Positions 46,170 to 54,707 of a stretch of DNA of 64,000 bases are shown here, in pieces (position 1 is the first letter of the stretch; each line of letters starts with the position of its first letter). The notes under the pieces were generated by a model. That model saw nothing but the letters and a program-made list of their open reading frames with translations, searched no databases and was not told the origin of the DNA. The stretch comes from Flavivirga abyssicola (lineage in GTDB: Bacteria > Bacteroidota > Bacteroidia > Flavobacteriales > Flavobacteriaceae). Made by a program: the position numbers and the translations under genes. The DNA lies in assembly GCF_030540775.2 (NCBI RefSeq), contig NZ_CP141266.1:2467001-2531000 (forward strand), written 5' to 3'.

Positions 46170-47873
46170 ATGAAGAAATATATATTACTTTTTTTAATGA
46201 TAGCTTCGATTTTGAATACTGGGTGTTCAGAAAGCGAGTTTGATCAGATTATTCCCAGTCCTGATTTATCATCCGATGAGGTTCTAAATGATATAAGACG
46301 TGCAGGGGGGCTTATAAACCCAGTGTATGGAGGCGTGAGAAGTACACCTCGAATTTCTTTAGAGTACTTTACAAATAACGCTGTAGAATTTAATGGAGCA
46401 AAAAGAGCTGCGGTGTCTGGTGCTACGGCAGAAAATTCGCCAGTAAGTGGTGAATGGAATTTAGCTATCGACAATATTTTCAGGATTAATGAATTTTTTA
46501 AATATGTAAAAGATATAAAATTTGATGCCCTTGACGAAGAGCGTTCAGAAGGGCTAAAGAAAAGAACAAGAGGAGAAGCTTTTGGCTTAAGAGCATATTA
46601 TAAATGGCTACTACTTAAGAATTTTGCAGGCCCTTCAGCAACAGATGGTACAATGCTTGGATTTCCAATAATAGATGATTTATTAACCATAAATGAGGCT
46701 AATAGTGTACCAAGAAGCACATATCTGGAGAGTTATAACAGTATAAAAAAAGATTTAGATAGCGCTTATAAGTATATTGAAGTATTTCGTTACGAAGGTG
46801 ATGCTGATGTAGTGGCTGGTGCTGTGAATACCAGTAGGATTACCAGGGAGGCAATTTGGGCTTTACGTGCAAGATTAGATCTTTTTGCTGCAAGTCCAGC
46901 TTATGAACAGATTCCTTGGGAACAAGCGGCTCAAACCGCTTACGATGCTATAATTGCTATTGATGGAGGTGTTTTAAAACCACTTAGTCCTTATGGGAAT
47001 TTTGATGAAACTGACAATAAAGATCATTTATGGAGAAAAGGGTTTAGTTCTAATGGAAACTTAGAACGTGCTCATTATCCACCATCTATGTTTGGTAATG
47101 GTAATGCTAATCCAAGTCAGAATTTAGTGGATGCTTTTGCTGATAAAAATGGATTTCCAATTACACATCCTAACTCTATTTATAATGCGATTTATCCTTA
47201 TGAAGATAGAGAAGGACGTTTTGAGCGTTTTGTTTTCTATAACGGGCAAAATGACTATAGGAATGTTTATATTGAAGTTTTTGATGGAGGCAAAGATGCT
47301 AACGGCTCAATAAAAAAACAAGCCACTCGAACAGGATATTATCTAAAAAAATATTTGAGTGAAAATGTTAATTTTGATCCTGATCAGACTACAGGATCTA
47401 GTAAGGCTAATAAAATGTATCCTATTTTTACAAGAGCAGGATTATACTTGGATTTTGCAGAAGCGGCAGTAGAAGCTTATGGCGTTAATGGTAGTAATGG
47501 GAGTATGGCTTTTACAGCCAAAGATGCTCTTGTAGAAATACGAACAAGAGCAGGTATAAATAATGATTTGTATATAGATATTGCTGACGATCTTTTAGAT
47601 ACCTATATAGACTTAATTAGAAATGAAAGACGTGTAGAGTTTGCCTTTGAAGGTGAATATTATTATGATGTAAGACGATGGAAATTACCATTAGAACTGC
47701 TTACAGAACCAGTTAAAGGAGTTGAGGTTACAAGGCTAGGAGAAGATTCTTTTACATACGAAGAAAAACAAGTAGAGTCCAGAAATTTTTCAGAGCGTAT
47801 GTATTACAATCCTATACCAAGAAACCAAGTGTTATCTTCTAATGCTCTTATCCAAAATGCGGGATGGCAATAG
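46170..47873 (+). CDS. SusD-family surface lipoprotein, PUL B pair 2
   Basis: The 567-residue protein has a lipoprotein signal ending ILNTGCSESEFDQI. SusD features are AIDNIFRINEFFKYVKDI, GEAFGLRAYYKWLLLKNFAGPSA, RAGLYLDFAEAAVEAYGVNG, ALVEIRTRAGIN and the RNERRVEFAFEGEYYYDVRRWK block, then the typical ending ALIQNAGWQ. It pairs with the divergent SusC encoded upstream, and the next gene follows 25 bp later. Two SusCD pairs in one operon usually mean a large or branched substrate handled as different fragments. Confidence 0.95.
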   Translation: MKKYILLFLMIASILNTGCSESEFDQIIPSPDLSSDEVLNDIRRAGGLINPVYGGVRSTPRISLEYFTNNAVEFNGAKRAAVSGATAENSPVSGEWNLAIDNIFRINEFFKYVKDIKFDALDEERSEGLKKRTRGEAFGLRAYYKWLLLKNFAGPSATDGTMLGFPIIDDLLTINEANSVPRSTYLESYNSIKKDLDSAYKYIEVFRYEGDADVVAGAVNTSRITREAIWALRARLDLFAASPAYEQIPWEQAAQTAYDAIIAIDGGVLKPLSPYGNFDETDNKDHLWRKGFSSNGNLERAHYPPSMFGNGNANPSQNLVDAFADKNGFPITHPNSIYNAIYPYEDREGRFERFVFYNGQNDYRNVYIEVFDGGKDANGSIKKQATRTGYYLKKYLSENVNFDPDQTTGSSKANKMYPIFTRAGLYLDFAEAAVEAYGVNGSNGSMAFTAKDALVEIRTRAGINNDLYIDIADDLLDTYIDLIRNERRVEFAFEGEYYYDVRRWKLPLELLTEPVKGVEVTRLGEDSFTYEEKQVESRNFSERMYYNPIPRNQVLSSNALIQNAGWQ

Positions 47874-47898
47874 TTAACTAATAATTGTATAAAAAAAT

Positions 47899-48828
47899 AT
47901 GAAAATTATGAAATATAGAAATTGTTTAATTGTTTGTTTATTGTTGCTTTCAATAATCGTATCATGTGAACGGTATGATGATTATGAAGTAGATTCAATA
48001 GGTTTTAAAACAGTGTATTTCCCATTCTCTGAATTAGAAAGATCGGCTGTTTCTGGTGAAGGACTTGAAATTAAAATCGGTGCTTACATTGGAGGTGTTA
48101 GAGAAAATACCATCGATGAAGAGGTTACGTTTGAAATTGATGAAACGTTATTAGATGGCACATCTTATACCATATTGCCAAGTGATTATTATACATTAGG
48201 GAGCCCAGATAAAATAACCATACCCAAAGGAGAATATTTAGGGTTATTGCCTGTAAAGTTTGATTCTTTAAAAATGGCAAATGATATGCTCTTAAAAGAT
48301 TTTAACTATGCTATTCCTTTAAAAATAGTTTCAACAACTACGGATTCTATTTTAGATGGAAAAGGAGAAACTATAATACCAATAAAACTAATGAATACGT
48401 ATGAGGGTAATTTTTACCAAGTGGGTAGTTTAAAAGAATTCTTTACTGTTACTAAGGTGTTGGATACGGCTTATGTATATGGAGATAATTTAGATGGCCC
48501 CAGTACACCCATACGAGAATTAAGCTCCATTATGATGGATACGGTAAGTGTTAATGGTGTAGCTAATCGTTCGGGAGATGATTTTTCTATGAAACTTAAA
48601 GTAAATCCAATTGATAATTCAGTAACTATTATTGCAGATCCTTCATCTACGTATCAAGTCGAGGAAAACGGTTTCAGTTTATGGGATCCTGTTAAGAGAA
48701 AGTTTACTTTAAAGTATAAATATAGTGATGGAGGGAAAGATTTTGAAGTAGAAGAAACCCTTACATTCCGTAATAGAATCCGAGATGGTATTAACGAATG
48801 GCGTTGGGAAGGATTTCCAGGCAATTAA
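47899..48828 (+). CDS. DUF1735/DUF4361-type surface glycan-binding lipoprotein
   Basis: The 309-residue protein has a lipoprotein signal ending SIIVSCERYDDYEVD. An N-terminal Ig-like half (about 35-150; TVYFPFSELERSAVSGEGLEIKIGAY, YTLGSPDKITIPKGEYLGLLPVKF) matches the DUF1735/BT_3987-like domain. The C-terminal half (about 165-309; YEGNFYQVGSLKEF, KRKFTLKYKYSDGGKDFEVEETLTFRNR) matches the DUF4361-like domain found in PUL proteins after SusD. It probably works as a surface glycan-binding protein for pair 2. It is the last gene of the operon, before a strong terminator. The domain names are from memory and moderately certain. Confidence 0.75.
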   Translation: MKIMKYRNCLIVCLLLLSIIVSCERYDDYEVDSIGFKTVYFPFSELERSAVSGEGLEIKIGAYIGGVRENTIDEEVTFEIDETLLDGTSYTILPSDYYTLGSPDKITIPKGEYLGLLPVKFDSLKMANDMLLKDFNYAIPLKIVSTTTDSILDGKGETIIPIKLMNTYEGNFYQVGSLKEFFTVTKVLDTAYVYGDNLDGPSTPIRELSSIMMDTVSVNGVANRSGDDFSMKLKVNPIDNSVTIIADPSSTYQVEENGFSLWDPVKRKFTLKYKYSDGGKDFEVEETLTFRNRIRDGINEWRWEGFPGN

Positions 48829-48886
48829 TAATATTATTTAATAAAAAACGTATAATTTTTTGAGTTAGTGTTAGTTCCGTTTAGTT

Positions 48887-48920
48887 AAAAGAGGCTGTCC
48901 ATAAAAGGCAGCCTCTTTTT
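48887..48920 (+). terminator. Rho-independent terminator of the FISUMP/SusCD operon
   Basis: AAAGAGGCTG, a loop, then CAGCCTCTTTTT form a perfect stem with a T-run, about 60 bp after the last gene of the operon. Confidence 0.9.
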
Positions 48921-49307
48921 ATGCTTAAATAGTTGTTATATAGTAGTTCGTAGATACTTTTTTAAGCAACAAAAAGCTATTCTTCTTATTATAGTATCGA
49001 ACATCTGTTTTCTCTTGTAAGTTTTTTATACTTGGGAGCTATTTTTTAAATCAAATTCTCCAGAGGTGCGACACTTAGAAACCCCTTTTGAACACTTTTC
49101 TCCTGCCTACTTACAGTTACGGTGTACCCACATATTGCCCTAAACAGTAACTATAATAATATTAAAGAAAAGAGGTATCGTGATGATATGTTATATCTAT
49201 CAGGTAGAAACCACAAAACCTCCAAATGAGCGGCACTTAGCCCTCTCTTTTGGACAGGTCGTTCCCTCCTAAATAGAGGATTATAAGATTTAAAAAAGGG
49301 ATTAAGG

Positions 49308-49540
49308 CGATCGTTAAGAAATGACCATAAGGCAAGCCCCGACCCTTCGTAAGAATAAAGTACAAAAGCTTCGAAACCTAGGAGCATAGTATGGGATGTA
49401 GCATTGGCGCGACGTCGAAGTTTTGTACTTGGTTCTTCTTGAGCCTAAGCAAAAGAAGAAATTCCTATCGAAGGGGCGTCTTTTCTCCTGCCTGCCGGCA
49501 GGCAGGTTTGTTACTTTTCTTTGGACGAGAAAAGTAAATA
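49308..49540 (-). repeat. Dispersed repeat copy B (inverted relative to copy A at 25094-25305)
   Basis: The reverse complement of this stretch aligns with copy A over its full length, with several long identical blocks and a divergent middle. Unlike copy A, it carries a CCTGCC/GGCAGG palindrome inserted between the AAAGTAACAAA-like block and the AAAGACGCCCC-like block. The copies lie in opposite orientation, about 24 kb apart. Confidence 0.8.
49487..49506. repeat. 20-bp perfect GC-rich palindrome within repeat copy B
   Basis: CCTGCCTGCC followed directly by its reverse complement. The element is absent from the same place in copy A, which suggests insertion of a small mobile palindrome. Palindromes with this wording occur in many Flavobacteriia. 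Confidence 0.7.
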
Positions 49541-49614
49541 ATAAAATATAAATCTTTTTTTAAAAGACGGTAGGTATGGTATACCGTAACTGTCGAGTTA
49601 CTAAGCCAAAGGCA

Positions 49615-49680
49615 TGACAGACAGGAACGGGAATCTCATCATGATGAGATTCCTCCTCGTTCCTCGTAATGAATGACATG
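49615..49680. repeat. Palindromic intergenic element with a 24-bp perfect palindrome
   Basis: The core GGAATCTCATCA plus its exact reverse complement lies at 49630-49653. It is flanked by AGGAACG on the left, CGTTCCTCG on the right, and ATGACA/GAATGACAT outer arms. It is related to the repeat at 6094-6205. Confidence 0.65.
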
Positions 49681-49759
49681 ATTTCTTCTTTAAAACCTTT
49701 TAAGTAACTGATTATCAATTTATAATATATCGAACTGACGTTATTTAAAAAATGATGTT

Positions 49760-52700
49760 TTATGGATTCTCTAAATCCGTATTTTCAGTATTTGAGTATT
49801 TCTTAGAATATTCAGTAGGTGTTACATTATAAACCTGTTTAAAACATTTACTGAAATATTTGGGGTCATTAAACCCTGTTTTAATACACACCTCGGAGAT
49901 TAATAAACCAGAATTTTGTTTTATAATTTGAGTTGCACGTTTTAACCTGTAATCACGAATAAATTCATTTGAAGACTTTTCTGTTAATTGCGTTAGCTTT
50001 CTATAAAGACCTGAATGGCTCATGTTCATTTTCTTTCGGAACTCATGTGCATTAAATTCAGGATTGTCAAAATTTTGGTCTAAAACCTCATAAGCCTTTT
50101 TAATAAATAAATCATCCGTTGAATCGATGTCTTTATTATCTGGAATAAAGTTTATTTTGGTTTTAGATTTCTCTGATATTTTTTTGTTTGTTTCAATAAT
50201 GTTTTTAATTCTGGATTCCAGTATTTGAATACTAAAAGGCTTCTTTATATAATCATTAGCACCAAGACTTAAGCCCTTTATTTTAAATTCATCCGATGTC
50301 CAAGCACTTAAAAATAAAAATGGGATATGGCTTGTTTTTTCATTTTCCTTTATTTGCTTACAAAATTCAATTCCATCCATTACAGGCATTAAAGTATCAC
50401 TTAATATTAGATCAGGTATATGTTTTAAAGCTTTAACCAAACCTTTTTCTCCGTGAGGGGCTTCAATAACTCTAAAGTTTTCCGATAAGGCATTTACGAT
50501 GTAAGATCTAATGTCGAAATCATCCTCGACTACCAATATTTTTGGTGTGTTTTTATTGTGATTTTTAGTTATGATTTCATTTTCAGGAGTATCTTTTGAA
50601 AGATTTATAGGTTTTAAAGGAAGTCTTTCCGGAACATAATTTCTTATGTTTTTAGATTCATAAAATTCTTTTTTTATGGGGATGGTCACTGAAAATGTAG
50701 AACCTTTATCAAGCTCACTTTCAACTTTAATATTGCCATTATGTAGTATTACTAATCTATTTACGTAATCCAGCCCAATACCCGCACCGTTTGGATTTAG
50801 GGATTTGGCAGATTTAATTTGATAGAATCCTTCAAATATTTTGGCTAATTTGTCTTCAGCAATACCAATACCATCATCTACAACACTCACAATAATGTAT
50901 TCTTTTGAGGCATCTGTATAATCTAATAAAATAGTAATATGCCCTCTCTTCATTGTAAATTTGAAGGCATTAGATAGCAGATTATATAATATTTTTTCGA
51001 TTTTATCTTCATCTATCCAGCCCATTAAACTTTTTTCTTGCGGTTGGAATTTGAATGTTATTTCATTTTGAATGGCAAATTCATGAAATGCGTGTGTCGT
51101 ATTCTCTATACACTCTATAATATTTTGTTCAGAAACTTGTAAACTTAAAGTATCACCTTCTAGTTTACTTATGTCCAAAATTTGATCAACCAACCGCAGT
51201 AGGCGAAATACATTTTTATTAACAAGCTGTAATAAATGGGAGTTTTTTTCATCTTTATTATACTTAATGAGTTGCGATATAGGATCTGAAATCAACGTTA
51301 AAGGTGTGCGTAATTCATGAGAAATATAAGTAAAGAAACGAAAACGCATTTGATTGAAATCCTCTTCATTCTTTAACTTCATGCGCTGTAGTTCGTTTTC
51401 ATTTTTTTGTTTTGTACTTATAATAGTATACTTATTATAATAGTATAGTAACAAAATAAATGTGAGAAACATCATGGTCTTAAACCACCATGTGGCATAG
51501 AATGGAGGGGCAATGAAAATTTTTAAAGATTTTTCATTACTCTTAGAAGCGCTATTAATGACTTTCACTTTAAGTACATAATCTCCATGATTAAGATTTG
51601 TAAACCCGACAGATCTATTAGCGCCAATATTTACCCAGTCATTCATATAATTTTCTAGGATATAAGCATACTTGTTCTTGCCTTGGGTATTAAAATCTAA
51701 TGCAGCAAAATCAATTGAAAAATCATTTTGTATGGCTTTAAGATTTATTTGTTCGGTTTTTGAAATGCTTTTATTTAATGGTGAGTTCTCAACATTTACA
51801 TTGGCACTTTTATTATCTATTTTTAAAGATGAAAATACAATTGAAGGCCCTTTTTTGCTTTTTGAAATACTATCGGGGTGAAATATAACTAAGCCTTTAG
51901 AACCTCCAAAACCAATAGAATGATCAGGTAAGATTACTGATGCTTTTGGTTGAAATTGTTTAGAAGGGAGTTTATAGCTATCACCAAAGTTTTCGAAAGC
52001 TTGAGTTTTTTTATCAAACTTAACAAGCCCTTTAAATGTACTTACCCAAAAAGCGTTGTCTCCCATAGAAACCATACTTGAAACAAAATTACTGGGTAAT
52101 CCATCATCCTCAGTGAAAAAAGTAAATTCATGATTATTTAAATCTAAATAGCCCATTCCACCTCCTTGAGAACAAAACCAAATGAGTTCTTCGCCGTTTT
52201 CAAAATAAACTTGACTTATAGGAAAAGATTCCAATTGATTACTATAAAAATCTTCAAATGTTTCTGTAGATGGATTAAAAATCGCAATACCTCCTATAGT
52301 GGCTAATACAAGATTATTATTTTTTGTGACTTTTATATCTCGAACATTAATATTACTATACTTTTTGAAGTTATTTTGAATTGGATCATAAAGATTTAAT
52401 CCTGTTTGAGTGCCTATCCATAGGTTTTTTGAAGCATCTTCAGCAAAACAATATATTTTGTTGTCACTAATACTGCCCGTATCGTTGAGGTTGTGTTTGT
52501 AATGATAAAAACCCCTTTTATCAGGAGTTAACAAATTTACCCCACCTGAGTATGTACCAAACCACATATTGGATTTGGAATCTTCAAAAATAGATGTTAC
52601 TGTGTTGAAACTCAAAGATGAAGGGTTGTTTTTTTCGTGAGAATAAGAAGTATATTGCTTGTTTTTTGAGTTGTATTTACTTATTCCTCCCCAAGTTCCA

Positions 52701-53839
52701 AACCACAAATTATTTTTGCTATCAAGAAAAACACTTCGAATTCGGCTTTCAATAATACTATTTTTATCATGGGCTTGATGTCTAATTAGTTTAAAAACAC
52801 TGTTTTTTGATGTATTGAAACAAACGCCACCAGCATAAGTACCTACCCATAAAATACCTTCCCTATCTTCATATACAGAATATATTGAATTAGTTACTAA
52901 ACTTTGAATATGGTCTGGATCATGATTTAAAGTTGAAAATGTATGAGAGGTTTTATTCATTTTAGCTAAGCCTCCCCCATTAGTTGCAACCCAAAGGTCT
53001 CCCTCTTTAGTTAGAAAAATGTCACTGACTTCATTATGAGGTAACAAGCTATTGTCTGTGTGAAAAGTTTTAAAATGTTTTTTATTATAATATGATAGGC
53101 CTCCTTGAAGTGTCCCAATCCAGAGATTACCTTCTTTATTTAAGGTAAGTGCTGTTATAATATTTCCCCCAACAGAGTTTTTATCATTTTCATTATAAAA
53201 ATAATTGATAATTCGTTTGCTTTTTTTATTAAGTCGGTTCAAACCATGTCGTGTCCCTATCCAAAGATTTGCATTATCATTAGCTAATGATAATACTTCC
53301 GAATTGGATAATGAATTTGTTCTGTTAGCAGCATGCCTATAATTGTCTATAACACCATGATTAAGATTATATAAAACAAGACCCTCGGAGGTCCCTAACC
53401 AAACAAGTGAGTCATTTTCTTTTTCAATACAATTTACTTTAATGGGCTTGTTGAAGTTTTCGAATAGATTACATAGGGTTATAGTTTCTGTAATTGGGTT
53501 ATAAAGTTTAAGCCCATTATCTGTAGCAATCCATAAAAGGTTTTCATCATCTTCGTACAAATCAAGAACCTTTTTTCCGATTAAAGTTTCAGATTTATTT
53601 TTGTTTATATCAATAACTTCAATGTCGTAACTATTGTACCTGTTTAGTCCTTCATCTGTGCCAAACCATAGGTATCCGGATTTGTCTTTTAAAATAGTAT
53701 TTACTGTGTTTTGAGACAATCCATTTTCTGTTGTGATAGATAAAAAATCAGAAACAGATTGATCTTCAATGTATTGGGCGTTTGCCAAATTACAGTAACT
53801 AAGAATAAAAAAGGTTAATATGAGAGATTTATTTAACAT
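49760..53839 (-). CDS. Hybrid two-component system regulator (sensor kinase, receiver and AraC domain in one protein)
   Basis: The 1359-residue protein is a typical Bacteroidota hybrid regulator. A signal peptide (about 1-22, ending LANAQ) leads to a periplasmic double beta-propeller (about 28-690) with many two-component propeller repeats (GLSQNTVNTILKDKSGYLWFGT, GNLWIGTLQGG and similar). A Y_Y_Y domain (about 700-780) and a membrane helix (about 783-803) follow. The histidine kinase has SHELRTPLTLI (His near 840), and the ATPase has NLLSNAFKFT and DDGIGIAEDKL. The receiver has ILSDTLMPVMDG (phospho-Asp near 1148), and a C-terminal AraC helix-turn-helix closes it (about 1245-1345). It should sense an oligosaccharide in the periplasm and activate PUL B. 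Transcribed against the PUL genes, between two of its operons. Confidence 0.96.
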   Translation of the reverse strand: MLNKSLILTFFILSYCNLANAQYIEDQSVSDFLSITTENGLSQNTVNTILKDKSGYLWFGTDEGLNRYNSYDIEVIDINKNKSETLIGKKVLDLYEDDENLLWIATDNGLKLYNPITETITLCNLFENFNKPIKVNCIEKENDSLVWLGTSEGLVLYNLNHGVIDNYRHAANRTNSLSNSEVLSLANDNANLWIGTRHGLNRLNKKSKRIINYFYNENDKNSVGGNIITALTLNKEGNLWIGTLQGGLSYYNKKHFKTFHTDNSLLPHNEVSDIFLTKEGDLWVATNGGGLAKMNKTSHTFSTLNHDPDHIQSLVTNSIYSVYEDREGILWVGTYAGGVCFNTSKNSVFKLIRHQAHDKNSIIESRIRSVFLDSKNNLWFGTWGGISKYNSKNKQYTSYSHEKNNPSSLSFNTVTSIFEDSKSNMWFGTYSGGVNLLTPDKRGFYHYKHNLNDTGSISDNKIYCFAEDASKNLWIGTQTGLNLYDPIQNNFKKYSNINVRDIKVTKNNNLVLATIGGIAIFNPSTETFEDFYSNQLESFPISQVYFENGEELIWFCSQGGGMGYLDLNNHEFTFFTEDDGLPSNFVSSMVSMGDNAFWVSTFKGLVKFDKKTQAFENFGDSYKLPSKQFQPKASVILPDHSIGFGGSKGLVIFHPDSISKSKKGPSIVFSSLKIDNKSANVNVENSPLNKSISKTEQINLKAIQNDFSIDFAALDFNTQGKNKYAYILENYMNDWVNIGANRSVGFTNLNHGDYVLKVKVINSASKSNEKSLKIFIAPPFYATWWFKTMMFLTFILLLYYYNKYTIISTKQKNENELQRMKLKNEEDFNQMRFRFFTYISHELRTPLTLISDPISQLIKYNKDEKNSHLLQLVNKNVFRLLRLVDQILDISKLEGDTLSLQVSEQNIIECIENTTHAFHEFAIQNEITFKFQPQEKSLMGWIDEDKIEKILYNLLSNAFKFTMKRGHITILLDYTDASKEYIIVSVVDDGIGIAEDKLAKIFEGFYQIKSAKSLNPNGAGIGLDYVNRLVILHNGNIKVESELDKGSTFSVTIPIKKEFYESKNIRNYVPERLPLKPINLSKDTPENEIITKNHNKNTPKILVVEDDFDIRSYIVNALSENFRVIEAPHGEKGLVKALKHIPDLILSDTLMPVMDGIEFCKQIKENEKTSHIPFLFLSAWTSDEFKIKGLSLGANDYIKKPFSIQILESRIKNIIETNKKISEKSKTKINFIPDNKDIDSTDDLFIKKAYEVLDQNFDNPEFNAHEFRKKMNMSHSGLYRKLTQLTEKSSNEFIRDYRLKRATQIIKQNSGLLISEVCIKTGFNDPKYFSKCFKQVYNVTPTEYSKKYSNTENTDLENP

Positions 53840-54312
53840 TACAGTTATTAATTATTTTTAGGGAGTATTATTGTCTGCTTTTATAAGTAGCCAGAATATT
53901 AAAATATGCTTATGTGTGAAATTTTGTACGTTTTAGTGTTAACTTACCATAATTCATATATTTAACCAAAAATGGTAAAAAAAATTAAAAAACATAAATA
54001 TTTTAAGTAATATCATCAAAATACCATTAAAATTATATTTTACTTCCAAGTATTTTTAATCTTCATGATTATTGATTTTAATTTGTTTTATATTTAAAAC
54101 AATATTTCAAATATAAATAATTAAATGCTTTCCCCAAAATTAATACCTAGATCAATTTTTTCTATTTCTTGCTTCTAAAATGTGTCTTTACTTATTAAAG
54201 TGTTTTAATACGGAATCTCTATTAAATTTGTTAATGATACTTCAAGTTTATAAAATTTCTAATTAGTAGAAACTATATTAAAATTTTGGCTTTAAAAATT
54301 CTCCAACTTTTA

Positions 54313-54350
54313 GACCTCTCTGAGAGGTCAGAACTACAAAAAAGTAGTTC
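54313..54350 (+). repeat. Two adjacent perfect inverted repeats
   Basis: GACCTCTC, T, GAGAGGTC (54313-54329) is followed one base later by GAACTAC, six A, GTAGTTC (54331-54350). Both are perfect. The second is followed by AGATGATTTAAAT and not by a T-run. They lie about 360 bp before the GH97 start. Confidence 0.7.
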
Positions 54351-54442
54351 AGATGATTTAAATACAAAATTTCGATTTTTGGCTCTGAAACCAAAATAAA
54401 ACGGTCAAAATACCCCTGTAGATTACCTCTGAGATACTCATT

Positions 54443-54507
54443 TTGAAGAAATTTTCCACTATTTAAAATGGAAGAATTTTCTTCAACATATTGTTCGAAA
54501 TGTTGAA
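54443..54507 (+). repeat. Overlapping hairpins in the GH97 leader
   Basis: TTGAAGAAATTTTCCA pairs imperfectly with TGGAAGAATTTTCTTCAA (54443-54486). TTCAACAT pairs perfectly with ATGTTGAA (54482-54507). The arms share 54482-54486, so the two hairpins cannot form at once. Confidence 0.55.
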
Positions 54508-54707
54508 TTTTTGAACATTTTGTCTGCTATTTACTCTTAAGTGAACAATTTCTTCACTATTTATAGCATTAAATCGACCTTAAACATATAATTAATCAAG
54601 TAATTTGACTTATAAATAATATCGCTATTGCAAGTTTATCATTTTCCGCTCTAGGGGATATTACTCTTAGGCAGATATTATTAATACTAATATTTTAAAA
54701 CTTATAA

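Larger units (their letters stand above)
48921..49759. other. Repeat-rich gene-free spacer between the SusCD operon and the hybrid regulator
   Basis: About 840 bp without a gene. It holds dispersed repeat copy B (49308-49540), a 20-bp perfect palindrome inside it (49487-49506), and a 24-bp perfect palindrome (49630-49653). It also has two related blocks near 49065-49100 and 49225-49260 containing CACTTAG followed by a CCC/CTC and TTTTG stretch. An open frame on the minus strand at 49151-49387 lies in the repeat zone and is not credible. Confidence 0.55.
53840..54707. promoter_or_regulatory. Long divergent intergenic region between the hybrid regulator and GH97
   Basis: About 870 AT-rich bases without a gene. 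It holds several strong inverted repeats (54313-54329, 54331-54350, 54443-54486, 54482-54507) and, near the regulator start, the TAGTGTTAAC motif (53934-53943). It must contain the promoters of both flanking units. The clustered hairpins suggest a structured leader or attenuation in front of the GH97 operon. Confidence 0.5.

Noticed and set aside
49151-49387. 78-codon minus-strand frame
   Set aside because: It lies in the repeat-rich spacer and has no domain or signal; the frame is caused by the repeat sequence.
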